Below, piece after piece: positions 45,641-58,043 of a DNA stretch of 64,000 nucleotides. Source of the stretch: Amia ocellicauda. Taxonomy: Eukaryota > Chordata > Actinopteri > Amiiformes > Amiidae. Both the position numbers and the translations under genes were made by a program. The notes below the pieces were generated by a model that saw nothing but the letters and a program-made list of their open reading frames with translations, made no database searches and was not told the origin of the DNA. The DNA is taken from the NCBI RefSeq assembly GCF_036373705.1, contig NC_089850.1, forward strand, positions 33,962,233 through 34,026,232, given 5' to 3'. How positions within the stretch are numbered: the stretch's first letter is position 1; the number at the start of each line of letters is the position of its first letter.

Positions 45641-47408
45641 ATTAGATGGTCACGAATGATGGTGACATGCGACTGAAAGCACTTTAAAATAGTAATACTA
45701 ATAACACTGTACTTCCACACAGTGAAAGAATGGAGGATGTGATGGCTGTTTATTTTGTGCTGTGAAGAAAACAGTACAGCATGGGTAGTTATTTTTTTGT
45801 TTTAATTGTATTGTTCAACTTGACCTCAATGCAGCTGTACCACTTTTCTGTGCTCAAACAAAAAGCGCATTTGTGTGCTGCAAAATGAGTCTGTGTATCT
45901 CCTTTCATGAAGGTCACTCTCACATTACTTTGTGACAAACACGTCTGTGTTTAAGACATACAAGGAAAAACAAGGAAGTTTTACTGACGGTTATTTTATT
46001 CTTATTATTTCTACTTTCACAAGGATTCCTTTGTTTTTTTTTTTTAAATATGTTTTTGGGTCACGGTTACAAGGTAAATTATATGCCGAAGTACGTTTTG
46101 TAAGATCACAGTAGATGATATAATACTGAGTAGAAACATAAACCCCAGTTTAAGATCTTTACTCTAAGGTTACAATTACGATATTGAATTTCAAATATAA
46201 CATTGCTGGTTTAAGAATGTACACCTGTTCTTTAATTGCATAGTTACTCAGGTTAATGTGTGAAAAGTTCTAACCTTTATGCTAAGTATCCGTATTTCCT
46301 TTTTCTGCTTAGTCTGTACTTTAAATTGAAACTACCTTTTTATATATACACGTCACATGCAATATGATATATCATGATATATTCATACTTTGCATAACAT
46401 AAAATGAATGTAACTTGATGACAGATCCGTAACAGTATATTTGTTTAAATGCTTTCTACCTGACGCTTCTTCCCAAGATTTCGAGTTACGAAAAACTACG
46501 CAAGTAAGACAGGGCTATTGTATATTCAGAGGTGTAGTGAAACATTGAAATCATCAACACATTCTAACAAGGATCCAGATCCGTTTACAGATATTGCAAT
46601 TACATTTAATTTATGAGCAAGTAAAAAAACTTGACCACATACTTTTCAGTCCGAAGCTTCAGAATGTAAATCAAGCTACATCACTTATGTAAAAATACAA
46701 TATTGCCTCAAATAAATATAATACAATATCACAATTAATACTGATCAAATACTAATTAAAAAAGAATGAAGAATACAATTTTAAGCATTTCAGTATAAAT
46801 AAAATACTTCAAGACATACTTCAAAAGGAGCCTCCACAGGTCAAATTATGGAATTGTGGTAAAATAATGAAACTTACAGACATTCACTTTAAATGTAAGT
46901 GGGATATCCAATAGTATTTTAAACATTTTACTTGATACAATTATTGTACATTTTATATCATATGGTAATACAAACATTTGATCAAAATTATTTTTGCACG
47001 TACACATGTATGCTATTAGGAAAATTAATACATACAACAACATACAGGTATTTGGTAGGGGGAACTCACAGTATCTGCTTAATTTCCTTAACATAATGAC
47101 ATTTTCATGTGATGAATAAAATGTCTGCAGCATCCAACCACACCTTCAACAATCCAAAACAAATACATTTCAACCACATGAATGGCCTGCTTCCATTTTC
47201 CTTTTCCTTGGAAAACCATTTCTTTTAAATTCACTGATTTTACTAAATTTACTAAATTTTGTGAGACATTCATTATTTATGTACAGTAAAAACCAAGACT
47301 TATTATTTGAAATTTCTATTGGAATAACAAATAAGTAATTATGTTCATTTAAAGAGGGCTAATACATTTCACTGAGGCACTGTTGTTAAAACAAGACTAA
47401 AGTTTCCT

Positions 47409-50400
47409 TCAGATACTGGAAATTCTCTTACGGCGAATAGCTGTTCCTGTATACTGACTCTTTGTAAATTTATCAAAGTTCCCAAAACATTCAACACATT
47501 TGATGTCAGATACTAAGCAGAAAGGAGTAGTTGTGGAGCATGTGGAAACAGCAAGTGAATTGATCGATGAAGTTCTGATTGCTGTTTTTGAGCGCATCAT
47601 TTTGGAAGAATATTCAAATAGCTTCTGACGGAAGACATCTTTTGTGTTGTTTTGCTTTTTAAAGAGAATGATATAACACTTTGGGAAGAAATGGCAGCAA
47701 AGAATACCATAGTTTGATATCAATATGACAACCATTTCAACAGCTGGAAGGTATTTACCAGAAGTAGTTACGTAAACTGGAATGAAGATAATCCAGGATA
47801 TAAAATATAAAAGCATACCAAAAGTGATGAATTTTGCTTCATTGTAATTTTCAGGTAGTTTTCTCCCCATGAAAGCACATACAAAACATACAAAAGCAAG
47901 CAAGGCTATATAACCCAGCATAACACCAAAAAATATGTAAGACCCTTCATTGCAGTTAACCAAGATAGTGGTTTCCAATACAATTCTCTCTTCCTCTGGA
48001 CTTTTCAGTATTAACCACAATGTGCAAATCAGACCTTGAATTCCCACACAGCATGCAATGATCACATAGGGCTTATTAATTTTTTTCAAAGCATTTTTTA
48101 AATCAGGCTTAAACTGAAATGCTAAAATGATTTGTAATGACTTGACTAAAATACAGGAGACACAGCAGGCAAAACTTAAGCCAAAGAGGACCTGCCTGAC
48201 TTTACACTTCAGACTAAAAGGATGCCCTACAAAAAAGACAGAACTGATGAAGCTGGACAACAATGAAAGCAGAATCATGTAAGAGATGGGCCCTCCTGAT
48301 GCCTTAACTACTGGGGTTTGCCTTTGCTTAATAAATATGATCGCAATGACCAACACAGCCAACGTCCCCAAAGCTGCGATCCCCAACAGCACCATCGCAA
48401 AGCCATTATTCCATCTGAAGTGCTCGACTTGTTTTGCAGTGCAATTTGAACTTCCATGTGGAGACCACTCTGTAGATGTATTGCAGCTGAGACACTCATC
48501 CATATCTAAAACACAGACATGAAATATTCAATGCACAACATGAATAAAGCTGAATAATATAACCTGTATACAGCTGATCTGACTGCTATAGTGTAATTGA
48601 TAATGTCTTTCTAATTTATACCAGCAGGGGGACTTACTTTTTATGTGTTATTGGCATTATATGTACATATTCATGCATGAGACATTTTCTCCAATCCTGT
48701 AATGAGGAATTTACATTTTGATTTCTTAATAAATAAGCAGACATTAATAAAACTGTATTTCATGTAAACATGTCAGGAATAGACTCATTTAAAAAATAAT
48801 AATATATGTTTACTTTTCAGTTCCTGGTACTGCTTGGCATTAGTCTGATATATCCCAAATATATTTGATTAGATAGATATATAGATTGATTGTTTGATTG
48901 ATTGGTTGATTGATTGATAGATAGACAAACAGACAGGAATGCTTACCCGTATCATTAGAATAATGATTATCTGTACAGTTGGTACATTGGTAGCAGCAGG
49001 TGTGCTGTCCTTCAGATGTTTTCTTAAATTGGCCAGGTTTACAGCTCTCTGAACATTTTGAAATTACACTCTAGAAAACAAATAATAAATAAAAAAATCT
49101 GATAACTCTGATAATTAGTGCAAGCATTGCTTATTTCCCACCTTGGGTTTTATGAGTAACTTTGTCAACTTAAATGTAACATCTATGAGAAGACACTTGT
49201 TTTGATGTTTGTCACTTGATAGCAATGACAGGTTGCGAATGCAACCCCGGTTATCTGAAAAAGGAAGCACTGCCCAAGGGGGAGGGGCACTTCTGTAGGA
49301 ACTCGATCAAAAACGTCACTCTATCAAAGCTGCCATTGGCTCCTGTGCCCGTCACTCAAACAGGTCCCTTCCCACTTCCGGTTTGTATAAAAGATGACGT
49401 CTGCACAGGTCCTTCCTCTTTTGCCGGGAGCTAGGACCCTTGGGCAGTTTGCAATCTATCGTTATCTTTCAAGTCGGAATCATTGCACTAGGGGGAGGGG
49501 TTACTGTATAGCAAATCCGTCGCAAGGGAGGAGGCAGCGAGTGGATAAGGCGACCACTAGGGGCCTCAGTAACACAACTCCAGACAGTTTCCCCAGGGGC
49601 CCCTTGGGGCCACACCTGGGCCACCCAGGAGCAAGGACCGCAGTCACGCTCTTACTAGGAACTGTCTGCAATCTGCATGTACAAAGCAGGGCTACAGAGG
49701 TCAACTCTTACGCCTTCCGCTTACAATAGCAAGGCCGTCTGCTCTACTAGTACAGCTAGGAGCGAGGCCGTAATCTACTTGCACAATATATGGCGCGGGG
49801 CAATCAAGCAACTTGTGCGCCCTCTGCACATAAATGTGGCAGTGGACCCCTGATCCACAGGAGCGAGGCCACAGACCCACTGAAAATTTGAACATAATAC
49901 ACAGCTGGCTAGTCAAATGAATTTCCAAGTTGAACACAATAGTATATACAGTGTGGCAGCAGGAACAGTCATGCTGCCTCCGCGCAGCACAGGAGCATCC
50001 TCACTCAACTGAACAGCACAGAGTGGACAGCTCCCCTGTGCTCTTAAATTTACAATTTCATACGAAGTATATACACCACGGGGCATGTGCCACATGCGGA
50101 ACACAGGAGCAGTTGACGCCTGTTGATTTGCACAGCTAACACAGGGCAACAACAGCTCTACCATGTGAACAAATGAAGTATGTACACAGCGGAGCACTAG
50201 AGTCAGCTCGAGTGCCCTCCGCTGAGGACAGCAGCAGCAGTCCCCCTGCTCCATGGCGCACATGCCAGAACATGCCACAGATCGACTGACCAAGGAACTA
50301 TATACACAACAGCTCGAGTGCCATCAGCTGGGAACAACGGCAGTCCTGCTGTTTACACATAGTATATACACAGTCCGAGGAGCACTGCTTGGATGTTGAT

Positions 50401-51387
50401 GTGGAGGGCCTGCGTGGCCTCGGACTCCACGTCCATCGCAGAGTGCTCCACAACCTTGCCATCACTCAATGGAGGGGGCGGGCTGGCCGAGAACAGCTCC
50501 TCCTCCATGAGATCCGCCTCCAGCTCAGATCCCCCGTGAGAGACAGGTGGTCCTCCTTCCAGGCGGCCTGTCTGCTGCCTCCCTCTGGGGCAGACGGACT
50601 CCCCTCTGACTCCAGTGGCATGGTGTGGGCCGACGGTGGAGTGTCATGGGTTGGGGACGGCGGGGGTTTGGGGTCTGTTGCACTGCATGCAGAGTGCAGA
50701 TTTGGTCCATCCTGGTATTCATGGCTATTCATCCATCTGTCAGCCGTGGCGGGAAGAGGAGGAGGTCATAGCGGCGCGTACCACGGGCACATCAGGCAGC
50801 TACCATAGCAGATGCGGCCACGTTAGCAGACAGATAGACAGGGCATAGGACCTCTCCACACCGGCGGGGGCGAGAGGAGGAGGGGGGTCTCTCCAAGTGC
50901 GCACGCGTGTGAACCAGAAAATGTGTAGCGGGGCGCCGGTCAGTGTTTGCACCAGGGGGCACACAACAGCTGGGACACCGCCACAACAAGTAAAGCGCCT
51001 AGAGGGACTCACCGCTGTAAGTGCATTTCCACCTGGCAACGTTAAGAGGACACAGGGGTTTCTATGCACACAGCCTTGCTGTTGCCGGACAGAACACTGT
51101 GTATCCAAACCAGTGGCGGAACTAGAGTTTTATACATGGGGTGGCCATGGGGTGGCCAAGGCTATTTCAAGGGGTCCATAGACCATGACAGAAAATTAGT
51201 AACTCTAACCTGGCATCTAAGGAGGATGAATGAATCCTATGATTGCTGATTAGAGGTAGAAGTGATAATTCACTAACCCAGAGTTCTTCAATGTGGCAGA
51301 TAGTGTGGTCCAAAAGGGTCACTTCACTAGAACTCTTTAACATACTATGAATAGTCAGTGTCTCTACCTCAGAACTGCAGCTCAATT

Positions 51388-51419
<32 letters not shown>

Positions 51420-54400
51420 TGTACTGCACTCACATACTGGAGAGACTTGGGTCACTCTGTTTTCATGAATATATAATCTGGGTCTATAAGTGTTGGACAT
51501 CCAAAATATTTTCAGAAAATTATGCTCCAGCACCAAGGAGATGAGATAGCATGTGTGTTACATAAATTGCATAGTTTATTTACAAAGTATGATATCTCTC
51601 CATTTCTTTTCATGTTTCATTGACCCTATGCAAAAATAAGAGTCTATGGTTACATCTAAGTATCCAATTACCCACATTTTAGTCCAATCTCAATCTTAAT
51701 TAATCCTAAATTACAGTTAGATCATGGCTAGCCCTACTCTGCAGAAAGTAGCGTGTGTTACTAGCACAGATGTAAACATAATGATAAGCTAAATTGGGAA
51801 CGATCTCTCTTATCTGATTAACTTGTCTGTTAATGGAGTCAAAGGTCTAACGTTAATTTACACAGCGACTCAACTTTCGTAAAAGTTGTTCAGGAAACCT
51901 AAACCCGATGCTAAACCTTAAAACTTACTTCAAATATGATGTTTTCACCAATCGCAAAAAGAGCTCATGGAGCTGAGTAAATATTCTCTCATTCTTCTGT
52001 ATGCTCTCCATATTTTTCTTCCTCTGTATGTTCTCCTTATTCTTATTCTTCTGTATCTCGCAACCACCGTTAATATTCTCTCTTCCTCATCCTCGATTTG
52101 AAAAATACGCCGTTGAACGTCAAAATAAATGCTTCTTTCAGCAAGAGGTGAAATGAGATGCCAATCAGCTGCCAGTAGTGAATGAAATTCCCCCCCGGAC
52201 ACCCCTCTGGCTCTGCCAGTGATCCAAACACCAGAGTGTACCGCATAGGCCCATAGGCTTAACCACACTGTGTGTGCCTGGGTTTCCTGGGACACCGGGT
52301 GACGCGGAGTCTGGGGGCCGAGGGTAGTACTAGGCCACCAGCTGAAGCAGAGCCTAGAACCAAGGCCACATCAAGCTGAGAGAGCGAGATCTCCTACAGC
52401 CGCAGCCGCGGGCTGTAGTGCGGGCACGAGTGGGCACGATCTCTTACGACAGGCCGAGGCTTAGGCCAGGCAGCCGGGCCTCGGAATTTTACTGCCACTG
52501 CTGATGCTCCTGCTGTGGAGGAAAAAGCCCTGTGGACAAAAAAACAATACAGCAAGCATTTGGATAATACAAGGCACTATAGTAACACAACTATTATTTA
52601 AAAAAAAGCTCTATATGTGAACGAAACTGAAATCGAAAGCGCAGCTGGATCTCCAGTGCGTGGATGGAACAGAATTGGAATTAGCTATTAATATAACTAA
52701 TAACACACAATATAGAGACAGATGTGTAGCGAAATGGTGGTGAACAAAACATTTAGTGAAGCCAGTCAAACCGAAATACTAGGGTCTATTGCAACAAGAC
52801 AAGACACAGAGAGCTCACGTTCTCAGTCCAGCGAAGAGGCAAAAGAGGAAGATTTTATACAAACAGGAAGTGGGAAGGGACCTGTTTTGAGTGACAGGTA
52901 CAGGGTCCAATGGCAGCTTTGATAGAGTGACGTTTCGATCCTACAAAAGTGCGTAGAAACCCCTCCCCCTTGGGCAGTGCTTCCAACTTGAAAGATAACC
53001 AAACCTTTTAAGTGTATTAACTGGCACCCAGTTTATTTGTAATACTAATACTAATACTAATACTTGTTATCTCAAAAGTGGGAAAAGATGACTTGTAACT
53101 ACAATCCATGTATTTGTAAGAGGTGAAACCAGAGCAGATGAAGCTGGTTAAGGTGGCTGGGGAGCAGCTGGACAAACTCACCCTGAGGTCAAGTTCCTGC
53201 TTCTTGGCGTTGCTGCTGAAGATGAATGTCTCATTGTTGATATCATACTCACTCACTGTATTATCAACATCTATGTCTCCATTGAAGGACTTCCATACCA
53301 CCACATTGTAGCCCAGGTTAATGTCCCCATTTGAATCAAATCTGAGTGATCGTCCATTTTGTTCAAACTCAGTTTTCTTCAAAGAAATAAGTAACTAAAA
53401 TATTTGCATAGATATTATGTAGATTAGAATACAATCACTCTCTGGAGTTAAATAGACAACATAACATCTTTGTAACAGCCTAAGGTCAGCTCCTGTTGCA
53501 ATTTTTTAAATTATGCAAAATGTGTATTTGTAGATACCTGTGTGGGACACCAAGAATACCTATTAATTACTTTGCCTTTTTATTTTTTGTTTAATAATAA
53601 TATATATTTGTTTATTTATTCATTTATTTATATATTTTTTATTTAAATAAACTCTAAAGATATAATTGAAAGAAAAACAAATTTACCTCATAGGGATGAA
53701 TATTGGCAGGTTCTTTGCAATTAGTTTCTTTGCAGAGGTCCACAACAGCATTTGCAATAGCAGAAATTGCCATCTGTATACTGTATACTGCATCACGATG
53801 TAAGTTGTTTATCAAGACATTGATTCCTGATTCCTGTGTGTTCTTTATGTTTGTAGTGTCATTCAAAAACACATGATCTGTGTGGTCACTTAAAAAATCC
53901 TTCAATATACCATCATTAAGACTGCTGAGATAATGCTGAAATTGTGTGATATTTCCCGTCTTAAATGTAAATCCAATTATTTTTCCAATATTGGTTAGCT
54001 TTGATTTGTGTATAACTTCTTTCGACATGGACCAGCTGTCACTAGCAATCCAGATTTTGCCTAGAGTTTCTTCACAGAAAGAGTCAAATATTTTCATCAT
54101 ATGCGCTGGCTTGGCAAAGGAAACTATGACATTTACTCTTTGGTTTTTGCGGATGGTGTTTATAGCTTGATTTATCTTAGTATCTGTGTTCTTGTCAGAC
54201 AGAAAGTTAGGGAGGAATACTTTGAATGCCACACAAATCCCGAGTTCAGAGGCTTGGGAAACAAAGCTCTCTATCGCAGAGCGGCCATAGTCTCCATCAG
54301 TTGTAATGAATCCAATCCAGTTCCAGCCATTGTTCTGGATCAGATTCACCATTGCTTTAGTCTGGTGATTGTCATTTGGTACAGTTCTCAAAAATGCAGG

Positions 54401-54755
54401 GAAACGCATTTTATCACTGAGGATTTCAGCTGTCGATCCATAACTAATCTATAAAAGACAATGAAAATGTGGTAAGTTACAAATGCACGATTGTATTTCA
54501 TATATTAACATATCTTAATGACCAAAACAGCAGATATCTGCAAGTCTAGTAGTTTACTAGAAAATTGTCATTTCTCAAACTAATTTCCAACATGAATAAG
54601 TTGACCATTGAAATATCATCATGTAAAATTATTTGTGAGCTTAGAGACTTACAGAACAAGAAATTAAACTTTGTTTTGTTTCTATTCGGTTGTCTTGGTA
54701 GGTTTGGCACTTCATGAAGGATTGAAGGCACTGGAGTGTACAGGTGTTTTTCCAC

Positions 54756-54816
<61 letters not shown>

Positions 54817-55590
54817 TAAGGATACAGTGATTAATCCAATTTAAACTCACTTGTGGAATCAGCTCCAAATTTAATAGATGTGCAACAGCTATTGAAATTT
54901 CAGAGTAGGCTTCTCCCACCACAGCCTGCACTCTGACGGGGGGCTCACTTGTGTTGTAGTGCTCCTGTGCGCAGCTTCCAGGATAGTTCAGGAAGGCCAT
55001 GGTGGCCCTGATTGCAGTGGAGACATCGGAGCACGAGTCATAGATTTCATACCCCAACATAAGTCCATTGAGCAGAGACGAGTTATTAATAACTTCAATA
55101 GCATGTTTCATAGCCAGCATCCGGGTGAACCCTCCAATGTTCAATCTAAAAGCACAAGAGGAAAACATAGCTGAGATTTGAATTATAAAAATGAAAATCT
55201 GATTTTAGCAAAACAAATGGCAAAATCATATCATATTATATTAAAAAGCATCATAATAAACTGTGAAAAGGAAGAAGAGATTAAAAGGAGATATTTACTG
55301 TACTGACACGATCATGATCTGTATTGAATATTTCATTATATAAACTGAATCCATTTTTTTATAGACATAAATGAATCCTTAAATTATGATATCTATACTT
55401 ACGAGTTACATATAGCAGGTTCTGGTTTTGTCACATTCATTGACAGAACAGTTTGCTCATGAACTGGGAACAGTCCACCGATGATAATATCCCCAGGAGC
55501 TGTTACTCCGATAAGCCCTGGAGCATCGGTGCTAGCTTGGCAGGACCTTAAGAAAAAGATTAAGCATGAAATCCAAACATAGCATGCCAT
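47409..55590 (-). CDS. gprc6a: G protein-coupled receptor class C group 6 member A
   Basis: GPRC6A is a plasma-membrane class C receptor for basic L-amino acids, modulated by divalent cations. Six coding exons in order are 55590-55403, 55145-54851, 54448-53687, 53394-53182, 49070-48947 and 48505-47409, giving 892 aa with consistent phases. The start MACYVWISCLIFFLRSC is a signal peptide. The Venus-flytrap ligand domain spans exons 1-4 (landmarks IIIGGLFPVHE, GWNWIGFITTDGDYGR, KIWIASDSWS). Exon 5 and the start of exon 6 hold the cysteine-rich linker with its nine cysteines. The rest of exon 6 encodes seven membrane segments (LLGIAALGTLAVLVIAIIF first) and a short tail ending RRKRISSI, very like the human end KRMSSI. 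The gene neighbourhood (KPNA5) agrees. Intron 4 is 4.1 kb and contains a DIRS-like insertion. A (CA)n run begins about 55 bp into intron 2. Confidence 0.95.
49200..53010 (-). mobile_element. DIRS-like retrotransposon with inverted termini, in GPRC6A intron 4
   Basis: The left end (about 49216-49500) and the right end (about 52850-53010) are inverted copies of one terminus. They share the GGAAGCACTGCCCAAGG segment, the CTATCAAAGCTGCCATTGG segment and AGGTCCCTTCCCACTTCC. Repeated TATATAC blocks (49930-50390) match, reversed, those at 19.3-19.7 kb. On the - strand at 50525-50722 a gag-like frame (RMDQICTLHAVQQ, CHWSQRGVRLPQ) resembles the + strand frame at 15.4 kb. No reverse transcriptase or tyrosine recombinase is present, so the copy is internally deleted. 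Inverted termini are the hallmark of DIRS elements. The transcribed orientation of the remnant is the same as GPRC6A. Confidence 0.6.
51111..52500. mobile_element. Possible hAT-like element nested in the DIRS-like copy
   Basis: Starts CAGTGGCGGAACTAGAG, a string common at fish hAT termini, and ends ACTGCCACTG, giving only a short CAGTGGC inverted pair. The 8-bp flanks do not match. A - strand frame at 51945-52295 is rich in Arg and Glu but is not recognisable. The call rests mainly on the left end. Confidence 0.3.
54759..54815. repeat. (CA)n microsatellite
   Basis: A pure CA run of about 28 units in GPRC6A intron 2, beginning some 35 bp from the exon 2 donor. On the transcribed strand it reads (TG)n. 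Confidence 0.95.
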
Positions 55591-55784
55591 CTCTCCTTCC
55601 TCACCATGCTCCGGTACACTGCACACTACTGAAGCCTTTTCTGGACGTCCCCTTTTAAAATGCATGCTGTTTCCTGATTCATTTGCATGTCTCTGGGAGC
55701 CTGATGGTCTTGAGAATCATCCAAGAAACGCCTTAGACAGGTTCTGTGATAATTGTCCTATGGTGTACTTACACTTTAACAAAA

Positions 55785-56395
55785 AAAGGTTCTTTTGGGT
55801 TCTATGTAGCACCTTTTGGTTCTTGCTACCAAATATGGGACCATTTAAGATAAAAGGGATCCATGAATGAAGAAATTAACATTCAAGGAGCCATGATTAA
55901 TTAACTAATTATCAGATGTCATAAGGGTCGTATGTTGTATTAAAGTGACAATACTTTGTGTGTATGGATGCTTAATTAAGCTGTTTGTCTTCAAACTTCC
56001 TTTTCTAGTTGTTTATTGTTGCTTGATGACATGACAATTCTCTGCTCCTCCTTAAGTTAATCTTATCAATGTATTTTTGTTTATTTTCACTCATCATTAC
56101 TTTGTGTACATTTCATAAATGAAAATCAGATATATTAATGAAAACAATATACCCCTTACGGAAATGTAATATACGCAGAATATATTTTTCTAAATATGTT
56201 ATTGGAAAAAACTATATATTTTAATATATCTGTTTCAATACACTGTCATATATTCCTGGTAAATGTATTACAATATATGGTAATATACTGCAATATATTT
56301 TAAAATATGTAAATTATTGCCGTTTTTGTATATTGAGATATATTTTTCAAAGTATATGAATATATTTTAAATATATTATGAAAACATCAAAATAC

Positions 56396-56465
<70 letters not shown>
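55785..56465. other. Upstream flank of GPRC6A, repeat-rich
   Basis: A 'GGTTCT...GGTTCTATGTAGCACC' block at 55785-55835 resembles one at 58983-59270 and a common fish non-autonomous DNA repeat. From about 56150 the sequence becomes a string of AATATATTT motifs starting near CCTTACGGAAAT. A partly inverted partner, TTTCCGTATGGG, stands near 58838. A TA run (56401-56466) leads into the Tc1 element. Confidence 0.4.
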
Positions 56466-56466
<1 letters not shown>

Positions 56467-56469
<3 letters not shown>

Positions 56470-58008
56470 TGAGGGAAAAAAGTATTTGATCCCCTGCTGA
56501 TTTTGTACGTTTGCCCACTGACAAAGAAATGATCAGTCTATAATTTTAATGGTAGGTGTATTTTAACAGTGAGAGACAGAATAACAGCAAAAAAATCCAG
56601 AAAAACACATTTCAAAAAAGTTATAAATTGATTTGCATGTTAATGAGGGAAATAAGTATTTGATCCCCTATCAATCAGCAAGATTTCTGGCTCCCTTTAA
56701 GAGAGTGCTCCTAATCTCAGCTCGTTACCTGTTTAAAAGACACCTTTCCACAGAATCAATCAATCAATCAGATTCCAAACTCTCCACCATGGCCAAGACC
56801 AAAGAGCTGTCCAAGGATGTCAAGGACAAGATTGTAGACCTACACAAGGCTGGAATGGGCTACAAGAGCATCGCCAAGCAGCTTGGTGAGAAGGTGACAA
56901 CAGTTGGTGCGATTATTTGCAAATGGAAGAAACACAAAATAACTGTCAGTCTCCCTCGGTCTGGGGCTCCATGCAAGATCTCACCTCGTGGAGTTTCAAT
57001 GATCATGAGAACGGTGAGGAATCAGCCCAGAACTACACGGGAGGATCTTGTTAATGATCTCAAGGCAGCTGGGACCATAGTCACCAAGAAAACAATTGGT
57101 AACACACTACGCCGTGAAGGACTGAAATCCTGCAGCACCCGCAAGGTCCCCCTGCTCAAGAAAGCACATGTACAGGCCCGTCTGAAGTTTACCAATGAAC
57201 ATCTGAATGATTCAGAGGAGAACTGGGTGAAAGTGTTGTGGTCAGATGAGACCAAAATCAAGCTCTTTGGCATCAACTCGCCGTGTTTGGAGGAGGAGGA
57301 ATGCTGCCTATGATCCCAAGAACACCATCCCCACCGTCAAACATGGAGGTGGAAACATTATGCTTTGGGGTGTTTTTCTGCTAAGGGGACAGGACAACTG
57401 CACCGCATCAAAGGGACGATGGATGGGGCCATGTACCGTCAAATCTTGGGTGAGAACCTCCTTCCCTCAGCCAGGGCATTGAAAATGGGTCGTGGATGGG
57501 TATTCCAGCATGACAATGACCCAAAACACACAGCCAAGGCAACAAAGGAGTGGCTCAAGAAGAAGCACATTAAGGTCCTGGAGTGGCCTAGCCAGTCTCC
57601 AGACCTTAATCCCATAGAAAATCTGTGCAGGGAGCTGAAGGTTCGAGTTGCCAAACGTCAGCCTCGAAACCTTAATGACTTGGAGAGGATCTGCAAAGAG
57701 GAGTGGGACAAAATCCCTCCTGAGATGTGCGCAAACCTGGTGGCCAACTACAAGACACGTCTGACCTCTGTGATTGCCAGCAAGGGTTTTGCCACCAAGC
57801 ACTAAGTCGAAGGGGTCAAATACTTATTTCCCTCATTAACATGCAAATCAATTTATAACTTTTTTGAAATGCGTTTTTCTGGATTTGTTGTTGTTATTCT
57901 GTCTCTCACTGTTAAAATACACCTACCATTAAAATTATAGACTGATAATTTCTTTGTCAGTGGGCAAACATACAAAATCAGCAGGGGATCAAATACTTTT
58001 TTCTCCCA

Positions 58009-58011
<3 letters not shown>
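56467..58011 (+). mobile_element. Tc1 element, DD34E, IR/DR termini
   Basis: A 1545-bp element with inverted repeats of about 200 bp ends CAGTGAGGGAAAAAAGTATT at the left and its inverse at the right. Within each arm the outer 'gaggg...aagtatttgatcccc' motif recurs near the inner end, so the termini carry the two direct repeats of IR/DR-type Tc1 elements such as Sleeping Beauty relatives. TA repeats flank both sides. It contains one transposase frame broken twice. Confidence 0.92.
56789..57805 (+). pseudogene. Tc1 transposase with two frameshifts
   Basis: The frame starts [20 protein letters not shown] with a paired-type helix-turn-helix, a GSAPCK-like AT-hook region and the first aspartate in LWSDETKIK. 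Near 57275 a small deletion (before [13 protein letters not shown]) shifts the frame, and near 57370 a second indel shifts it again. The final frame carries QHDNDPKHT and [10 protein letters not shown] with 34 residues between D and E, and ends KGFATKH. The usual Trp after PIENL is Cys. The intact protein would be about 340 aa. Confidence 0.92.

Positions 58012-58043
<32 letters not shown>

Noticed and set aside
50389-50808. A 139-aa + strand frame in the GC-rich part of the DIRS-like element
   Set aside because: The opposite strand carries the gag-like frame shared with the 15.4-kb copy, so this is its shadow.
51945-52295. A 116-aa Arg/Glu-rich - strand frame as a transposase N-terminus
   Set aside because: The charged run is suggestive of some Harbinger N-termini, but there is no catalytic motif and the surrounding ends look hAT-like, so the assignment is not supportable.
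52722-52922. A 66-aa + strand frame just inside the right end of the DIRS-like element
   Set aside because: It runs into the inverted terminus and has no match to DIRS proteins that I can recognise.
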